DNA of 42,645 nucleotides from Candidatus Saccharimonadota bacterium (GTDB taxonomy: Bacteria; Patescibacteriota; Saccharimonadia; Saccharimonadales; Saccharimonadaceae). Every line of letters starts with the position of its first letter. The stretch's first letter is position 1. A program made the position numbers and the translations under genes. Shown piece after piece: positions 32,563 through 42,508 of the stretch. The stretch lies in NCBI GenBank assembly GCA_017459705.1, contig JAFUCJ010000010.1:1-42645 (forward strand), in the 5' to 3' direction. Below the pieces are notes generated by a model, which saw only the letters and a list, made by a program, of their open reading frames with translations, ran no database searches and was not told the origin of the DNA.

Positions 32563-33105
32563 ATGCAAACTAAGCCCCAGCCTACAACCGCCCGTCACGC
32601 CATTCGCTATTTTCTCGTCGGTATATCAGTTACCATATTCAACTATGTCCTCTTCGCTATCCTTTCCAATCTCATCATTAATAATAACGACCTCCTCTGG
32701 CTCTCAAATCTGATCGCCACCGGCATCACCGTCATAGTTGCATTCATCGCTCACTCCCGAATCACTTGGAAAGATCGCATCGTCACCAAACATTCCATCA
32801 TCCGTTTCTTCATCTGGAATGCACTTCTTACTTTTCTCATCGCTCCCAGCCTCACCCAATTTTTCAGCATCTTTACCCCGCTTTACGAATTCGCCTACAA
32901 TATCACTTCCGCCATCCATCTCCCTTTTACCTACGAATTCGTCCTCACCACCGGCGCTTTTGTCCTCACTTCTGCCGTCATCATGGTTTTGAATTTCCTT
33001 TTCTACGACCGCTTCGTCTTCGGCAAAAAGCACGAAAATCAAACCACATCAGAAATTCCAATATCAGAATCCACCACCAAGGAGCCTTCCACCAATGCCA
33101 AATAA
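32563..33105 (+). CDS. GtrA family membrane protein
   Basis: 180 residues with four membrane helices. [20 protein letters not shown] opens the GtrA fold, and [11 protein letters not shown]-type residues close the fourth helix. A polar tail of about 30 residues follows. GtrA proteins are proposed to flip lipid-linked sugars for surface glycan decoration and often pair with a GtrB-type transferase (see 36902-37849). The supported start is ATG 32563, exactly 6 nt after TATAAT; the longer open frame upstream runs antisense to uvrA. It overlaps the next gene by 11 bases. Confidence 0.85.
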   Translation: MQTKPQPTTARHAIRYFLVGISVTIFNYVLFAILSNLIINNNDLLWLSNLIATGITVIVAFIAHSRITWKDRIVTKHSIIRFFIWNALLTFLIAPSLTQFFSIFTPLYEFAYNITSAIHLPFTYEFVLTTGAFVLTSAVIMVLNFLFYDRFVFGKKHENQTTSEIPISESTTKEPSTNAK

Positions 33106-33928
33106 CCCCAAAGTCTCCATCATCATACCCATCTACAACACCGCCAAGTACCTCCCCGCCTGCCTCAATTCCATCAAAAAGCAGACTTATAAAAATCTCG
33201 AGATCATCCTCGTCGACGACGGCTCCACTGATTCTTCTGGTCGCATCGCCGATAAATACGCAGCCGAAGATTCCCGCGTCACCGTCATTCATCAACCGAA
33301 CGCCGGCCAATCGGCCGCCAGGAATATCGGACTCGCCAAAGCCACTGGCAAATACATTAGTTTTGTTGATTCTGATGACGAAATCAAACCAACTTTCATT
33401 GAGAAACTCTTGAGCCTGTACGGCGACAATACGTCAATTGCCGCTTGCGGCCACGAATATCATCGCGTCCAAGCGCAGACCTCCACTAATCCTTACAATT
33501 CCCCGCTCAAGCCTCGTCGCTCCAAAGAAACGCAGGAAGCCTATATCTTGAAACTCCTCGCAAAAGACGGCCGTCTCTACTCCTGCAACAACAAACTTTT
33601 TCTCGCCAAAATCATCCACGACCATCATTTATTTTTTGACGAAAAACTTAATTTCGCTGAAGACACCAAATTCGTCTTGACCTACCTCAAGTATGCAAAA
33701 GGCGAAATTGCCTATACTCCATCGCCTCTCTACATTTACAATTCCGGCACCGCCACTAGCACCATGCGCACTGTCTCCGCAAAGTGGAGCAATTGGCAAG
33801 CCTCATATCGTGATCTCAAATCTTGGCTCGGCCCTCATCCTACCGCACGAGAAAGGTTCTGGCTCTACGTCGTTTATCTTCGCTGGCACATATCCTATCT
33901 CCGCTCCGTTCGCCGCGCCAGAAAGTAG
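33095..33928 (+). CDS. Family 2 glycosyltransferase
   Basis: 277 residues. GT-A fold: [14 protein letters not shown] (about 6-19), [27 protein letters not shown] and [10 protein letters not shown] (the DxD-type metal site, about 88-97). No membrane helices. AAGGAG lies before the ATG, inside the GtrA-like gene, so the two are coupled. It probably adds a sugar in surface-glycan assembly; donor and acceptor cannot be read from sequence. It ends one base before the convergent CotH-like gene. Confidence 0.9.
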   Translation: MPNNPKVSIIIPIYNTAKYLPACLNSIKKQTYKNLEIILVDDGSTDSSGRIADKYAAEDSRVTVIHQPNAGQSAARNIGLAKATGKYISFVDSDDEIKPTFIEKLLSLYGDNTSIAACGHEYHRVQAQTSTNPYNSPLKPRRSKETQEAYILKLLAKDGRLYSCNNKLFLAKIIHDHHLFFDEKLNFAEDTKFVLTYLKYAKGEIAYTPSPLYIYNSGTATSTMRTVSAKWSNWQASYRDLKSWLGPHPTARERFWLYVVYLRWHISYLRSVRRARK

Positions 33929-33929
33929 C

Positions 33930-35255
33930 TTATAATTCGATTTCCCTATTCCATTTGCTGCTTATTTCTAAATCAAAATACTCATCAAACGCATCGAATC
34001 TTCGTTCCACCCACCATTGGATATAATTCACTTCGTCCTCAAAATCTCCAAGTCCCCAGAGTTCATTATTTCTACGCACAGCATCTCGGATATAATTTGT
34101 TTTATCCTCAATATAGCTTAATGCCACATTTCTTTTGTCGGACAGCCTCTCAATATACATTTTTTTCACTACGTCCTGAAACTCCGGCATCTCAAACAAT
34201 TTATACATTAATAAAGATAAGCTATTATAATACGGTGCTATCAACTCCACTTCCCCTGGCGTTTTTTCTTTTGCCCAAATCGCAAAAAGCAAATCCGGCC
34301 TCTCTCTCCTTTCTTCATTTCTTACCTGCCAATTCCGATTATCAAAGGCCCCATCAAAATCCCATGCCGGCCCGGCATGAATTACATCATTCATACCGTC
34401 TTTATAAAAATAAAAGCTGGAAACATATGCATCGTAATTTTGAATAAATTCACTAAGCAAGAAGTATTCTGCAAAAGATTCAATATCGGCAATCTTTTTC
34501 AAGGCATCAAAATCACCATTATACACAGCTTCTTCAAGCTCATCAAAGGCAGTTTTAAAATCATTCTTCGCTTCACTCAACAAATCATAATTGACACTAT
34601 CCTCCACGCTGAACCGTACTCCATGATTAGACATAAATTCATCATCCTGCCATGCCATATCCCCCTCCACAATTATACCGAGCGGCTCTCTTAGATCGAC
34701 AATTTTTTTATCAATTGCAACTTTTGGCGATACATAATACAAACCCATATTTTCACCATTTATCAGTAATTCCGCATATCTACCATCAAGACAAAAATCT
34801 GGATTTATCAATCTCGCAAAATAATATCCCAAATCTGGCCTCAGCATACTCTCATCCGACCAATATGCCAAAAACGCCCACTTCCTTATTTTATTCATCC
34901 CCAAGAAATCTGTCTTTTTATCAAATTTAATCCTATAAGATTTTTTTGGCTCCAACCATGACGTATTACCTCTGCCTTTAATTTCTACATTGCTCCATTT
35001 CTTATTGTCACCCCAGGCATGCAAAACCAATTCATTTCTCACGAAATTCGTTTTATCCGGAGCATTAACCATTTCAAGAGTCACGCCATCTTCTAACGAC
35101 AATTCAATCATCGGCATCTCTCGTTTCTCAACTTTATGTTCTATCTTATGAAATGCAAGCGCACACACAATTAAAACAATTATCAAAAACAAAATCGCAC
35201 ACAACCCAATAAACACGCCTGCACCAAGTCGCCTTCCTCCGCGTCGCCTGCTCAT
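33930..35255 (-). CDS. CotH-family kinase-like protein, membrane-anchored
   Basis: 441 residues from ATG 35255. A basic N-terminus and one membrane helix (about 13-37) precede an exported domain of the CotH kinase family: VEIKGRGNTSW, KKSYRIKF, VRNELVL and AWDFDGAFDNR. CotH proteins are atypical kinases that phosphorylate secreted proteins in spore formers; other bacteria carry them at the cell surface. The second ATG is chosen because TAAAAT lies exactly 6 nt upstream; ATG 35261 is the alternative. Placement between glycosyltransferases and an ABC exporter suggests a surface role. Confidence 0.83.
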   Translation of the reverse strand: MSRRRGGRRLGAGVFIGLCAILFLIIVLIVCALAFHKIEHKVEKREMPMIELSLEDGVTLEMVNAPDKTNFVRNELVLHAWGDNKKWSNVEIKGRGNTSWLEPKKSYRIKFDKKTDFLGMNKIRKWAFLAYWSDESMLRPDLGYYFARLINPDFCLDGRYAELLINGENMGLYYVSPKVAIDKKIVDLREPLGIIVEGDMAWQDDEFMSNHGVRFSVEDSVNYDLLSEAKNDFKTAFDELEEAVYNGDFDALKKIADIESFAEYFLLSEFIQNYDAYVSSFYFYKDGMNDVIHAGPAWDFDGAFDNRNWQVRNEERRERPDLLFAIWAKEKTPGEVELIAPYYNSLSLLMYKLFEMPEFQDVVKKMYIERLSDKRNVALSYIEDKTNYIRDAVRRNNELWGLGDFEDEVNYIQWWVERRFDAFDEYFDLEISSKWNREIEL

Positions 35256-35261
35256 ACTCAT

Positions 35262-35267
35262 ATTTTA
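35262..35267 (-). promoter_or_regulatory. -10 box of leaderless promoter (CotH-like gene)
   Basis: TAAAAT, 6 nt (ATGAGT), ATG at 35255 on the minus strand. Confidence 0.45.
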
Positions 35268-35312
35268 CCACACTTTTCACCCAAGCCAAATTATGATAAA
35301 ATAGTAGAAGAT

Positions 35313-36125
35313 ATGAGTATTCCACTCGTCCTGAATCGCAAAAATCGCATCCTCTTAGCAGAGCTTACTAAAACTGACTTCAAGCTACGCTACCAAGGTT
35401 CTATTCTTGGTTATCTCTGGGCCCTTCTTCGTCCGCTCATGATGTTCGCCATCCTCTATATCGTTTTTGCCAAACTTTTAAAAATCGGCAGTGACATCCC
35501 TCACTATCCAGTTTATCTGTTGTGTGGTACTACTATGTGGAGCTTCTTCACTGAATGTACTTCTCAGGGCATCCAGGCCATCGTTAATCGCGGCGATCTG
35601 CTTCGCAAAATCAGCTTCCCGAAATATATAGTCGTCGTCTCCGCCACGCTCACCGCAGTTATCAATATGCTCATCAATCTTGTAGTCGTTATTATTTTCG
35701 CACTCATCAACGGCGTCACCCCGACCTGGTCTTGGCTCATCGCAATTCCAGCCATTCTACAACTTTACCTTCTTTCCCTCGGTATCGCCTTTCTCCTCGG
35801 CTCCATTAACGTCAAATATCGCGATATTACTTCCATCTGGGAAGTATTTATCCAAGCGCTTTTCTACGCAGTACCTATCATCTATCCGCTTTCCATGGTA
35901 GCATCCACTAGCCAACTAGCTGCTAAAATCCTCCTCATCAATCCACTCTCCCAGGCTATCCAAGACATTCGTTTTGGTATTATCACTCATGAGACCATCA
36001 CCACTTGGAACTATCTAGACAACATTTTCTTTTCCTTTATTCCAGTCTGTATCACACTTACCATTCTTGTCATCGGCGCCATCACGTTTCGTAAAAAATC
36101 CAAGTTTTTCGCGGAGGAAGTCTAA
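35313..36125 (+). CDS. ABC-2 type polysaccharide exporter permease (Wzm-like)
   Basis: 270 residues with six predicted membrane helices. DFKLRYQGSILGYLWALLRPL near the N-terminus and the NVKYRD turn are typical of the Wzm/TagG family, which moves undecaprenol-linked polysaccharide across the inner membrane. A TAAAAT -10 lies 10 nt before the ATG. It overlaps the ATPase gene by one base (TAATG), so the two form one exporter unit. Confidence 0.93.
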   Translation: MSIPLVLNRKNRILLAELTKTDFKLRYQGSILGYLWALLRPLMMFAILYIVFAKLLKIGSDIPHYPVYLLCGTTMWSFFTECTSQGIQAIVNRGDLLRKISFPKYIVVVSATLTAVINMLINLVVVIIFALINGVTPTWSWLIAIPAILQLYLLSLGIAFLLGSINVKYRDITSIWEVFIQALFYAVPIIYPLSMVASTSQLAAKILLINPLSQAIQDIRFGIITHETITTWNYLDNIFFSFIPVCITLTILVIGAITFRKKSKFFAEEV

Positions 36126-36901
36126 TGAAAAGACCCATCGGTACACGTACGGAAGTCAATACCAATAGCGACATCGCTATTAGCGTAGTAAACTTGCATA
36201 AGAGCTTCAAGCTCCCCACCGAACAAGCTTTTGGTCTTAAACAAGCCATCTTCAATCGTCTTCGCGGCATTAAGGGCTACAAGGAACAGAAAGTCCTCAA
36301 AGGATTAACATTCAACATCAAGAAAGGCGAATTCATAGGCATCGTCGGTCGCAACGGTTCTGGCAAATCAACCTTGCTCAAAATCCTCGCCGGCATCTAT
36401 TATCCCGAAAAAGGCGAGATCACCATCAACGGCACACTTGTACCGTTTATCGAACTTGGCGTTGGGTTTAACCCCGAACTCACCGGCCGCGAAAACGTCT
36501 ATATGAACGGCGCCCTCCTCGGTTTTTCCAACGACGAAATGGACAAAATGTACGACGACATCTGGGACTTCGCCGAACTCAAAGATTTCCAAGACCAAAA
36601 ACTCAAAAATTATAGTTCCGGCATGCAAGTTCGCCTCGCCTTCTCTATCGCTATTCGCGCCAAAGGCGACATTCTGCTCCTAGACGAAGTTCTCGCCGTC
36701 GGTGACGCCGCTTTTCAACAGAAATGCACCGACTATTTCGCCCAGCTCAAAAACGAAGACCAAACCGTTATCCTAGTTACGCACTCCATGGACAACGTCC
36801 GCAGGTTCTGCGACCGTGCCATCCTCATTGATGACGGCAGAATTATAATCGACGGCGACCCATCCACCGTCGCTGACGCTTACACCAAATTATGGCAATA
36901 A
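36125..36901 (+). CDS. Polysaccharide ABC exporter ATP-binding protein (Wzt-like)
   Basis: 258 residues. Walker A VGRNGSGKSTL (about 75-85), signature NYSSGMQVRL, Walker B ILLLDEVLAVGD and the switch His in LVTHSMD are all present. The first 30 residues precede the usual start of the ATPase core. It lacks the C-terminal carbohydrate-binding domain of long Wzt proteins, so it resembles TagH/short Wzt types. Partner of the permease upstream. Confidence 0.94.
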   Translation: MKRPIGTRTEVNTNSDIAISVVNLHKSFKLPTEQAFGLKQAIFNRLRGIKGYKEQKVLKGLTFNIKKGEFIGIVGRNGSGKSTLLKILAGIYYPEKGEITINGTLVPFIELGVGFNPELTGRENVYMNGALLGFSNDEMDKMYDDIWDFAELKDFQDQKLKNYSSGMQVRLAFSIAIRAKGDILLLDEVLAVGDAAFQQKCTDYFAQLKNEDQTVILVTHSMDNVRRFCDRAILIDDGRIIIDGDPSTVADAYTKLWQ

Positions 36902-37849
36902 TTATTTAATTACTTTTTCGATAAAATATCGCGGCCGCCTCTTAGTCTCCGCATAAATCTTACCAATATATTCACCAATTAGACCCAACGAAATCATTTG
37001 TATTCCAGCCACTAGCCAAATTGAACAAATTGTAAACGCCCACCCATCAACCGTTTGACCAATCGCCCACCTTACCAACGCATAGATCATAACAACAAAG
37101 CTCAGTATAGACACTAACACGCCTAAGCCCAGCACCAACCTAATTGGTTTTACACTAAAAGATGTAACTCCATCCCAAGCAAAACTTATCATCTTTTTTA
37201 GTGGATATTTAGACTCACCAGCAATCCTCTTATCTCTTTCATATTCAACCGTCGTAGAATTCAAGCCGATTAATGGAACCAATCCCCTCAAAAACAAGTT
37301 CACTTCCGGATACTCAGCAAGTTGCTCTAACGCCTTCTTTGACATTAATCTACAATCAGCCGCGTTATATACCAAGTCAACACCTAAAGATCTCATAATT
37401 TTATAAAATACCTGCGCCGTCCCGCGCTTAAAAGCTGTATCCGTTTTTCGACTGCCCCTCACGCCGTAAACAATCTCATTTCCGTCATTATATGCTTTCA
37501 TAAAACCATCAACCACATTTAAGTTATCCTGCAAATCTGCATCCATACTAATCGTAGCATCAGAATAATCCTTCGAGAATAACAATCCGGCAAGCAATGC
37601 ACTTTGATGCCCAACATTATGTGCCAATTTTATACCAACCGTATTTTCATTCAAACTCGCTAATTTACCTATAATCTGCCAGGTTTTATCCTTAGAACCA
37701 TCATCCACAAAAACTATACGACTTTTCTTATCTATCAAGCTATCAGCAATAAGCGTGTCGTACTTTTTATTCAATCTATCATATGTATTTTTCAAGCACT
37801 CTTCCTCATTATAGCAGGGTAGCACGAAGTATATAACAGGTGTCTTCAT
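36902..37849 (-). CDS. GtrB/DPM1-like lipid-linked sugar transferase
   Basis: 315 residues: a GT2 catalytic domain (about 5-220; YFVLPCYNEEECL, VFVDDGSKDKTW, SMDADLQDN with the DxD site) and two C-terminal membrane helices (about 235-260 and 270-295), ending in a basic tail. This layout is typical of polyprenyl-phosphate glycosyltransferases such as GtrB, which load a sugar onto the lipid for a GtrA/GT-C partner. AAGGAG precedes the ATG; the start overlaps the stop of the upstream membrane protein by 4 bases. Confidence 0.9.
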   Translation of the reverse strand: MKTPVIYFVLPCYNEEECLKNTYDRLNKKYDTLIADSLIDKKSRIVFVDDGSKDKTWQIIGKLASLNENTVGIKLAHNVGHQSALLAGLLFSKDYSDATISMDADLQDNLNVVDGFMKAYNDGNEIVYGVRGSRKTDTAFKRGTAQVFYKIMRSLGVDLVYNAADCRLMSKKALEQLAEYPEVNLFLRGLVPLIGLNSTTVEYERDKRIAGESKYPLKKMISFAWDGVTSFSVKPIRLVLGLGVLVSILSFVVMIYALVRWAIGQTVDGWAFTICSIWLVAGIQMISLGLIGEYIGKIYAETKRRPRYFIEKVIK

Positions 37850-39423
37850 CTTTTCTCCTTTTTTAGTAACTCGTTTTGAAACGCGGCATTAGCACAGTAA
37901 TATCTAGCATCCACCATTTTGTTTTCTATGGTACATATCTGTACCCCCACCTCTTTATACCAGTCTACATGATTTTCATAAATCAATTTTTCACCCAGTA
38001 CTTCAAGATTATCGTTTTGAATATCAAAATATGCCAAAAACCCATTATAGAACCATTCCGGCGTAGTGAAACCGTTACTCGAAAAATCAGTAGCATTAGA
38101 TTTCTCTATCATCACCGGCAAATCTGCCACCACGAGCTCGTCCGATAATCCATTTTTATATGCAGCAATCTGCGCATCTCTATATTCCACTGCAGATGCC
38201 CTCACGACCAATGCAGCAATATAACCCTTATCAAATCTGTATATACCAATACCCGCAATTATCATAATTACGGCAGTTACGCCCGCAAAAACCACACAGA
38301 AAACTTTTTCTTTCTTTGTATTTTCATATTTATTGAGTATGGCCGAAAAGATACCAATTAATAATATCAACTCACCAATAAAAAACCCCATAGAAGGTAA
38401 TGCAAGTGCTCTCGATTCTATACTTAAAGTATGACTTCCGTAAAAATACAACACCATTGGCACGTAAGAGAAACTCAGCGTCACTAAACAAGCGACCAAG
38501 ATATAATACCATATCGCCCTACGCATATTATTTCTCCACTGCATAAACGATATAAACAAAGCAATACATGCCACCAAACTAATCTTCCACAGTTCTGTTT
38601 CCGCCAGCATCTTAACAAATGTCTTACCTGGTGCCAGAATAAGATAATCCACCATGCTATAAGTCGCCTCAGAAGTATTAGCGCGTGCCCATAATCCCGG
38701 CGCCAAAACCATCACTAGCCCACCAACCAATAGCGTGCCAAACATAAGGCATGTCACAACACGATATTTCCTCAACTTTTTAAAGCAAAGTGCAGCAATC
38801 AAAGCGACAAAAGACCACCCTATCGTAAGCACCATCGAAGCCTCACTCGCCGTTTGCCCAATAAATACAATCAATAGCAGCACGGCAACCTTCCATTTTT
38901 TATTCTTAATGCAATCATAGTTCTTAACCATCCACACAAAAACAGACATATCAAAAACTACCATTATCATACCAAGAAAATGGACTATTGCCGAATCCAA
39001 CCATAAATATATGTCAAACAAACACGCAGTCGTATACATAATTGCACCAGCAGTCAAAAATCCAATAACGATCGCCATAAGTTTTTGATGACTCCTAAAT
39101 TTTACAAGCTGATAAATTAGCCAAGAACAAGCTAGCCCGAATGCCAATAAAAATATTATTGGCATTACCACCTGCGCCCCATATTCACCAAACACTTTAT
39201 ACGCCACCCCAACACCCACAGACTGAATCAGCCTGCCACCCCATGTCATATACTGATTAGCAGCATACCCAATGATCCCACTTCGTCGCACCTCGGAAAT
39301 AAAAAAATACTCGTCCGCGATTGGCCTCGCAAAAAAAGCCATACATAAAAGGCCGGCAACCAATATTACCGCAACTACCAAGGCGACATATGGTAACAAT
39401 CTGCGCAAATTATTCCTATTCAT
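37846..39423 (-). CDS. DUF6056-like polytopic membrane protein
   Basis: 525 residues from ATG 39423. About ten to twelve membrane helices; the first loop carries PIADEYFFISEVRR and YMTWGGRLIQS, and WLDSAIVHFLG follows, a layout seen in DUF6056/GT-C-like proteins. The C-terminal 110 residues are extracytoplasmic. Coupling with the GtrB-like gene (4-base overlap) suggests a GT-C transferase using the sugar-lipid made by it, by inference. The open frame extends further upstream, but ATG 39423 lies exactly 6 nt after TATAAT and opens a proper membrane N-terminus. Confidence 0.75.
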   Translation of the reverse strand: MNRNNLRRLLPYVALVVAVILVAGLLCMAFFARPIADEYFFISEVRRSGIIGYAANQYMTWGGRLIQSVGVGVAYKVFGEYGAQVVMPIIFLLAFGLACSWLIYQLVKFRSHQKLMAIVIGFLTAGAIMYTTACLFDIYLWLDSAIVHFLGMIMVVFDMSVFVWMVKNYDCIKNKKWKVAVLLLIVFIGQTASEASMVLTIGWSFVALIAALCFKKLRKYRVVTCLMFGTLLVGGLVMVLAPGLWARANTSEATYSMVDYLILAPGKTFVKMLAETELWKISLVACIALFISFMQWRNNMRRAIWYYILVACLVTLSFSYVPMVLYFYGSHTLSIESRALALPSMGFFIGELILLIGIFSAILNKYENTKKEKVFCVVFAGVTAVIMIIAGIGIYRFDKGYIAALVVRASAVEYRDAQIAAYKNGLSDELVVADLPVMIEKSNATDFSSNGFTTPEWFYNGFLAYFDIQNDNLEVLGEKLIYENHVDWYKEVGVQICTIENKMVDARYYCANAAFQNELLKKEKR

Positions 39424-39429
39424 ATGTAT

Positions 39430-39435
39430 ATTATA
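39430..39435 (-). promoter_or_regulatory. -10 box of leaderless promoter overlapping a stop codon
   Basis: TATAAT, 6 nt (ATACAT), ATG at 39423. The box contains the TAA stop (39433-39431) of the upstream glycosyltransferase, the same arrangement as at 3068-3073. Confidence 0.6.
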
Positions 39436-40366
39436 CCACCCTGCGAAAGATCTTGTATAGTTGACCCGTCCCAATATAGCACATCATATTGTACATCCGC
39501 AATTTCCAAGTCATGTACCGATTCTCACGAAATAAACCCAAATTACTTTTAATCCATGATATATTTTCCTGCATTGCATACTTCGGCACTTCCCCGCGCA
39601 GTCCTGCATCCACAAAAGCATATTTCGCCGTCAGCAACGCCACTTCTGCCGCTTTTTTCAAATCTACATCACCATCAAAGTATTGCACCGCTTCTTCCGC
39701 CGCCTTTTCTCGCATCGTAAGACGTTCATAAGTTCCAGTGTCATTCATTATACTACCGTCTCGCGTCACATAATTATATAAAGTCTCGCTCACATATGCC
39801 ACCTTCTTCGCTACTGCATATAATTTATATGTTGTCAAATTATCTTCATTCTTCTCCCCTATCGGATACCAAATATTTCCCTCCACAAACAATCGCTTCG
39901 CATATATTTTATTCCACGCTACAATATCTACATTCTCTTGTCCCACGAGCAACTTCACAGTCGCCTCCCTGCCAGTCATTACACCGGCTTTCGGCACCAC
40001 GTCGTTATATCCACACACTGCTATACTCGCATCTTTTTTCACAATGGTTTTCACAAGCACTAAAATGTAGTCTTCACCCACATAGTCGTCGCCATCAACC
40101 AGTGCGATTAACTCCCCCCTCGCTTTGCGTATACCATAATTTCTCGCATCCGACAATCCTCCGTTTTTCTTATGAAAAACTTTCACTCGTATATCCTTAC
40201 TAGCAAATTTATCACATATTTTTCCCGACCCATCGCTAGATCCATCATCTATTACGAGAATCTCAATATTTTCATATTTTTGCTGCACCAAAGATTTCAA
40301 ACACCGCAAAATATAACTTTCAATATTATATACCGGCACGATAATTGATACGAGCGGCTTATCCAT
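39431..40366 (-). CDS. Family 2 glycosyltransferase
   Basis: 311 residues from ATG 40366. VSIIVPVYNIESYI, ILVIDDGSSDGSG, NGGLSDARNYGIRKA and IALVDGDDYV mark a GT-A transferase, close in type to the one at 33095. The C-terminal third is helical with no membrane anchor. The start overlaps the galE stop by 8 bases; an upstream TTG in frame is less likely. Part of the minus-strand glycan operon. Confidence 0.9.
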   Translation of the reverse strand: MDKPLVSIIVPVYNIESYILRCLKSLVQQKYENIEILVIDDGSSDGSGKICDKFASKDIRVKVFHKKNGGLSDARNYGIRKARGELIALVDGDDYVGEDYILVLVKTIVKKDASIAVCGYNDVVPKAGVMTGREATVKLLVGQENVDIVAWNKIYAKRLFVEGNIWYPIGEKNEDNLTTYKLYAVAKKVAYVSETLYNYVTRDGSIMNDTGTYERLTMREKAAEEAVQYFDGDVDLKKAAEVALLTAKYAFVDAGLRGEVPKYAMQENISWIKSNLGLFRENRYMTWKLRMYNMMCYIGTGQLYKIFRRVV

Positions 40367-41369
40367 TTGCTTTTTTATAGTTTTCAAGATATTTTATCGT
40401 ATCACGCATTGCATCGTCCACAGTAAGACCTGCTTTCCATCCAAGTTCACGCTCCGCCTTGGCTGGATCAGCATATATCTTCGCAAGGTCCCCCGCCCTT
40501 CTTGCCGCTATTTTATACGGCAATTTCTCTCCGCTTGCTTTTTCAAATGCTTTCACCATCCCCATTACCGAAGTAGCCTCACCAGTTCCTAAATTATACA
40601 CACTTACGCCAGACCCCATTTTACTAATCGCCGCCACGTGCCCCTTCGCAAGATCCACTACGTGTATAAAGTCACGCATCCCAGTGCCATCCGGTGTATC
40701 ATAATCGTCACCATATATAGATAGCTCTTTCATCTCGCCCATAGCCACTTTCATTATTATTGGCATCAAATTATTCGGGATATCATTTGGATCCTCACCG
40801 ATTAACCCAGACTGGTGCGCCCCCACCGGGTTAAAGTATCTAAGTACCGTCACTTCAAAGGTGGAGTCAGCCACCGTCACGTCACGCAATATTTGCTCAA
40901 TCATGAATTTCGTCTGCCCATAAGGGTTAGTGATACCAATCCCAGTCTGCATTTCCTCAGTCAATTTTACACCATCCTGGTCTCCGTACACTGTTGCCGA
41001 CGAAGAAAATATAATTTTCTTCACATTATTCCTCTGCATCGACTCGAGCAAATTAATTGTCCCACCAATATTATTTTTATAATATTTGAGTGGCTTCTCT
41101 ACCGATTCACCTACTGCTTTGAGTCCTGCAAAATGTATCACCAAGTCATAGCTGCCATTTGTAATTACAGCCTCAGTCGCCTCTGCATCCATAAGGTCAA
41201 CCTGGTAAAACTTCGGTTTCACGCCGGTAATCCTCTCAATATCATCAAGTACTGTGATTTTAGAATTAGACAAATTATCCAAAATCTCAATCTCATACCC
41301 GCTTTTTATTAGTTCCACCGCGGTATGCGATCCAATGTATCCAGTGCCACCAGTTAACAGTATCTTCAT
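40359..41369 (-). CDS. galE: UDP-glucose 4-epimerase
   Basis: 336 residues, the usual length. It interconverts UDP-glucose and UDP-galactose (or the N-acetyl forms). NAD-binding GGTGYIGSH at residues 7-15, SSSATVYGD with the catalytic Ser/Thr region, YGQTKFM (Tyr-x-x-x-Lys) and RYFNPVGAH are all present. AAGGAG precedes the ATG. It overlaps the upstream glycosyltransferase by 4 bases, so it supplies activated sugar within the same operon. Confidence 0.96.
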   Translation of the reverse strand: MKILLTGGTGYIGSHTAVELIKSGYEIEILDNLSNSKITVLDDIERITGVKPKFYQVDLMDAEATEAVITNGSYDLVIHFAGLKAVGESVEKPLKYYKNNIGGTINLLESMQRNNVKKIIFSSSATVYGDQDGVKLTEEMQTGIGITNPYGQTKFMIEQILRDVTVADSTFEVTVLRYFNPVGAHQSGLIGEDPNDIPNNLMPIIMKVAMGEMKELSIYGDDYDTPDGTGMRDFIHVVDLAKGHVAAISKMGSGVSVYNLGTGEATSVMGMVKAFEKASGEKLPYKIAARRAGDLAKIYADPAKAERELGWKAGLTVDDAMRDTIKYLENYKKANG

Positions 41370-42508
41370 TCTTTCTCCTTTTCTATATTATACAACGGCA
41401 ACATCTTTTCGGCAAATATCTTGTCAATATTAAAATTACTCAAATAATAGTTCCGCGCATTTTTGGCTATCTCTTCCGCCCTCTTCTCGTCATCTATCAT
41501 TTGTACCATTGCTTCCGCCAATTTTCTAGCATTCTTAGCTGGTATCAAAAGCCCAGTTTCATTTTGCTTGACCACTTCAGGATTACCATCTACATTAGTC
41601 GTGAGTATTTTCCTCCCCATCATTGCCGCATCTATTAGCGACAACGATAATCCTTCACGATAACTCGGCAACACAAATACCTCATTTTCCGCAATCGCTT
41701 TTAGCGGCTCATTAGTATATCCATGAAAAACTACTCCGTCACCGGCTATTTTCTTATATTTCTCGATATCGCCATCTCCATAAATATTCAACACTGCATC
41801 CGTCCACACCCCACGCACTACGTCAAATGCCTTTATTAATTCGCCTATTCCCTTATATTCAACTATTCTTCCAACATAGCAAAAACTATGTTTCGTAGGT
41901 TTTATCTTATTATATTTAGCGAAATTATCCTCTGCACCATTTTTAATAGTTATAATATTCCCAAATTTTTGTTTGTCTACATTTTTTTTAAACCATTTTC
42001 TCTCATAATCACTAATCATTATTATTTCATCTGCTTGGCGAGCACACCTTAGTACCCATTTGCCAATCCAACCTTTATACCACACATTAGCGTTTACAAG
42101 CACCCACGAACGAAAATCCATATGGTCCGTCCATAATACTTTTATACCCATCCTCTTCGCTACGCTCGTTGCCGCAATCCAGTCGTCACGGGACTGAATA
42201 TTGACTACACTCGGCCTAAACTCACGAAAGATTCTCTTATACCACCGTCTTAGCCACATTATTTTTACATAATAAATCGGCAATAAAATATTCCGCCACC
42301 CACTATAATTTTGTTGTTCAAAATACGGCGCCCGAATCGTCCGAACCTTTATTTTCTTCGCCGCATCAAGCAATCCCACAGATGATGTTACAACCCACGG
42401 CTCAAACCCAGCTCCGCGCAACATTTCAGCCATCTTCAATTGATACGTTTCCCCACCGCCATAATAATCCGGCTGCACATTTCGTATCAAGAAAACTCTA
42501 TTTTTCAC
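41366..42508 (-). CDS. Family 4 (GT-B) glycosyltransferase
   Basis: 380 residues from a GTG start that overlaps the stop of the upstream gene. GT-B fold: GGGETYQLKMAEMLRGAGF near the N-terminus, SFCYVGRIVEYKGIGELI at the start of the second domain, and VLPSYREGLSLSLIDAAMMG with the E-x7-E-type nucleotide-sugar site. It acts on the cytoplasmic side in glycan assembly. Confidence 0.93.
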   Translation of the reverse strand: MKNRVFLIRNVQPDYYGGGETYQLKMAEMLRGAGFEPWVVTSSVGLLDAAKKIKVRTIRAPYFEQQNYSGWRNILLPIYYVKIMWLRRWYKRIFREFRPSVVNIQSRDDWIAATSVAKRMGIKVLWTDHMDFRSWVLVNANVWYKGWIGKWVLRCARQADEIIMISDYERKWFKKNVDKQKFGNIITIKNGAEDNFAKYNKIKPTKHSFCYVGRIVEYKGIGELIKAFDVVRGVWTDAVLNIYGDGDIEKYKKIAGDGVVFHGYTNEPLKAIAENEVFVLPSYREGLSLSLIDAAMMGRKILTTNVDGNPEVVKQNETGLLIPAKNARKLAEAMVQMIDDEKRAEEIAKNARNYYLSNFNIDKIFAEKMLPLYNIEKEKE

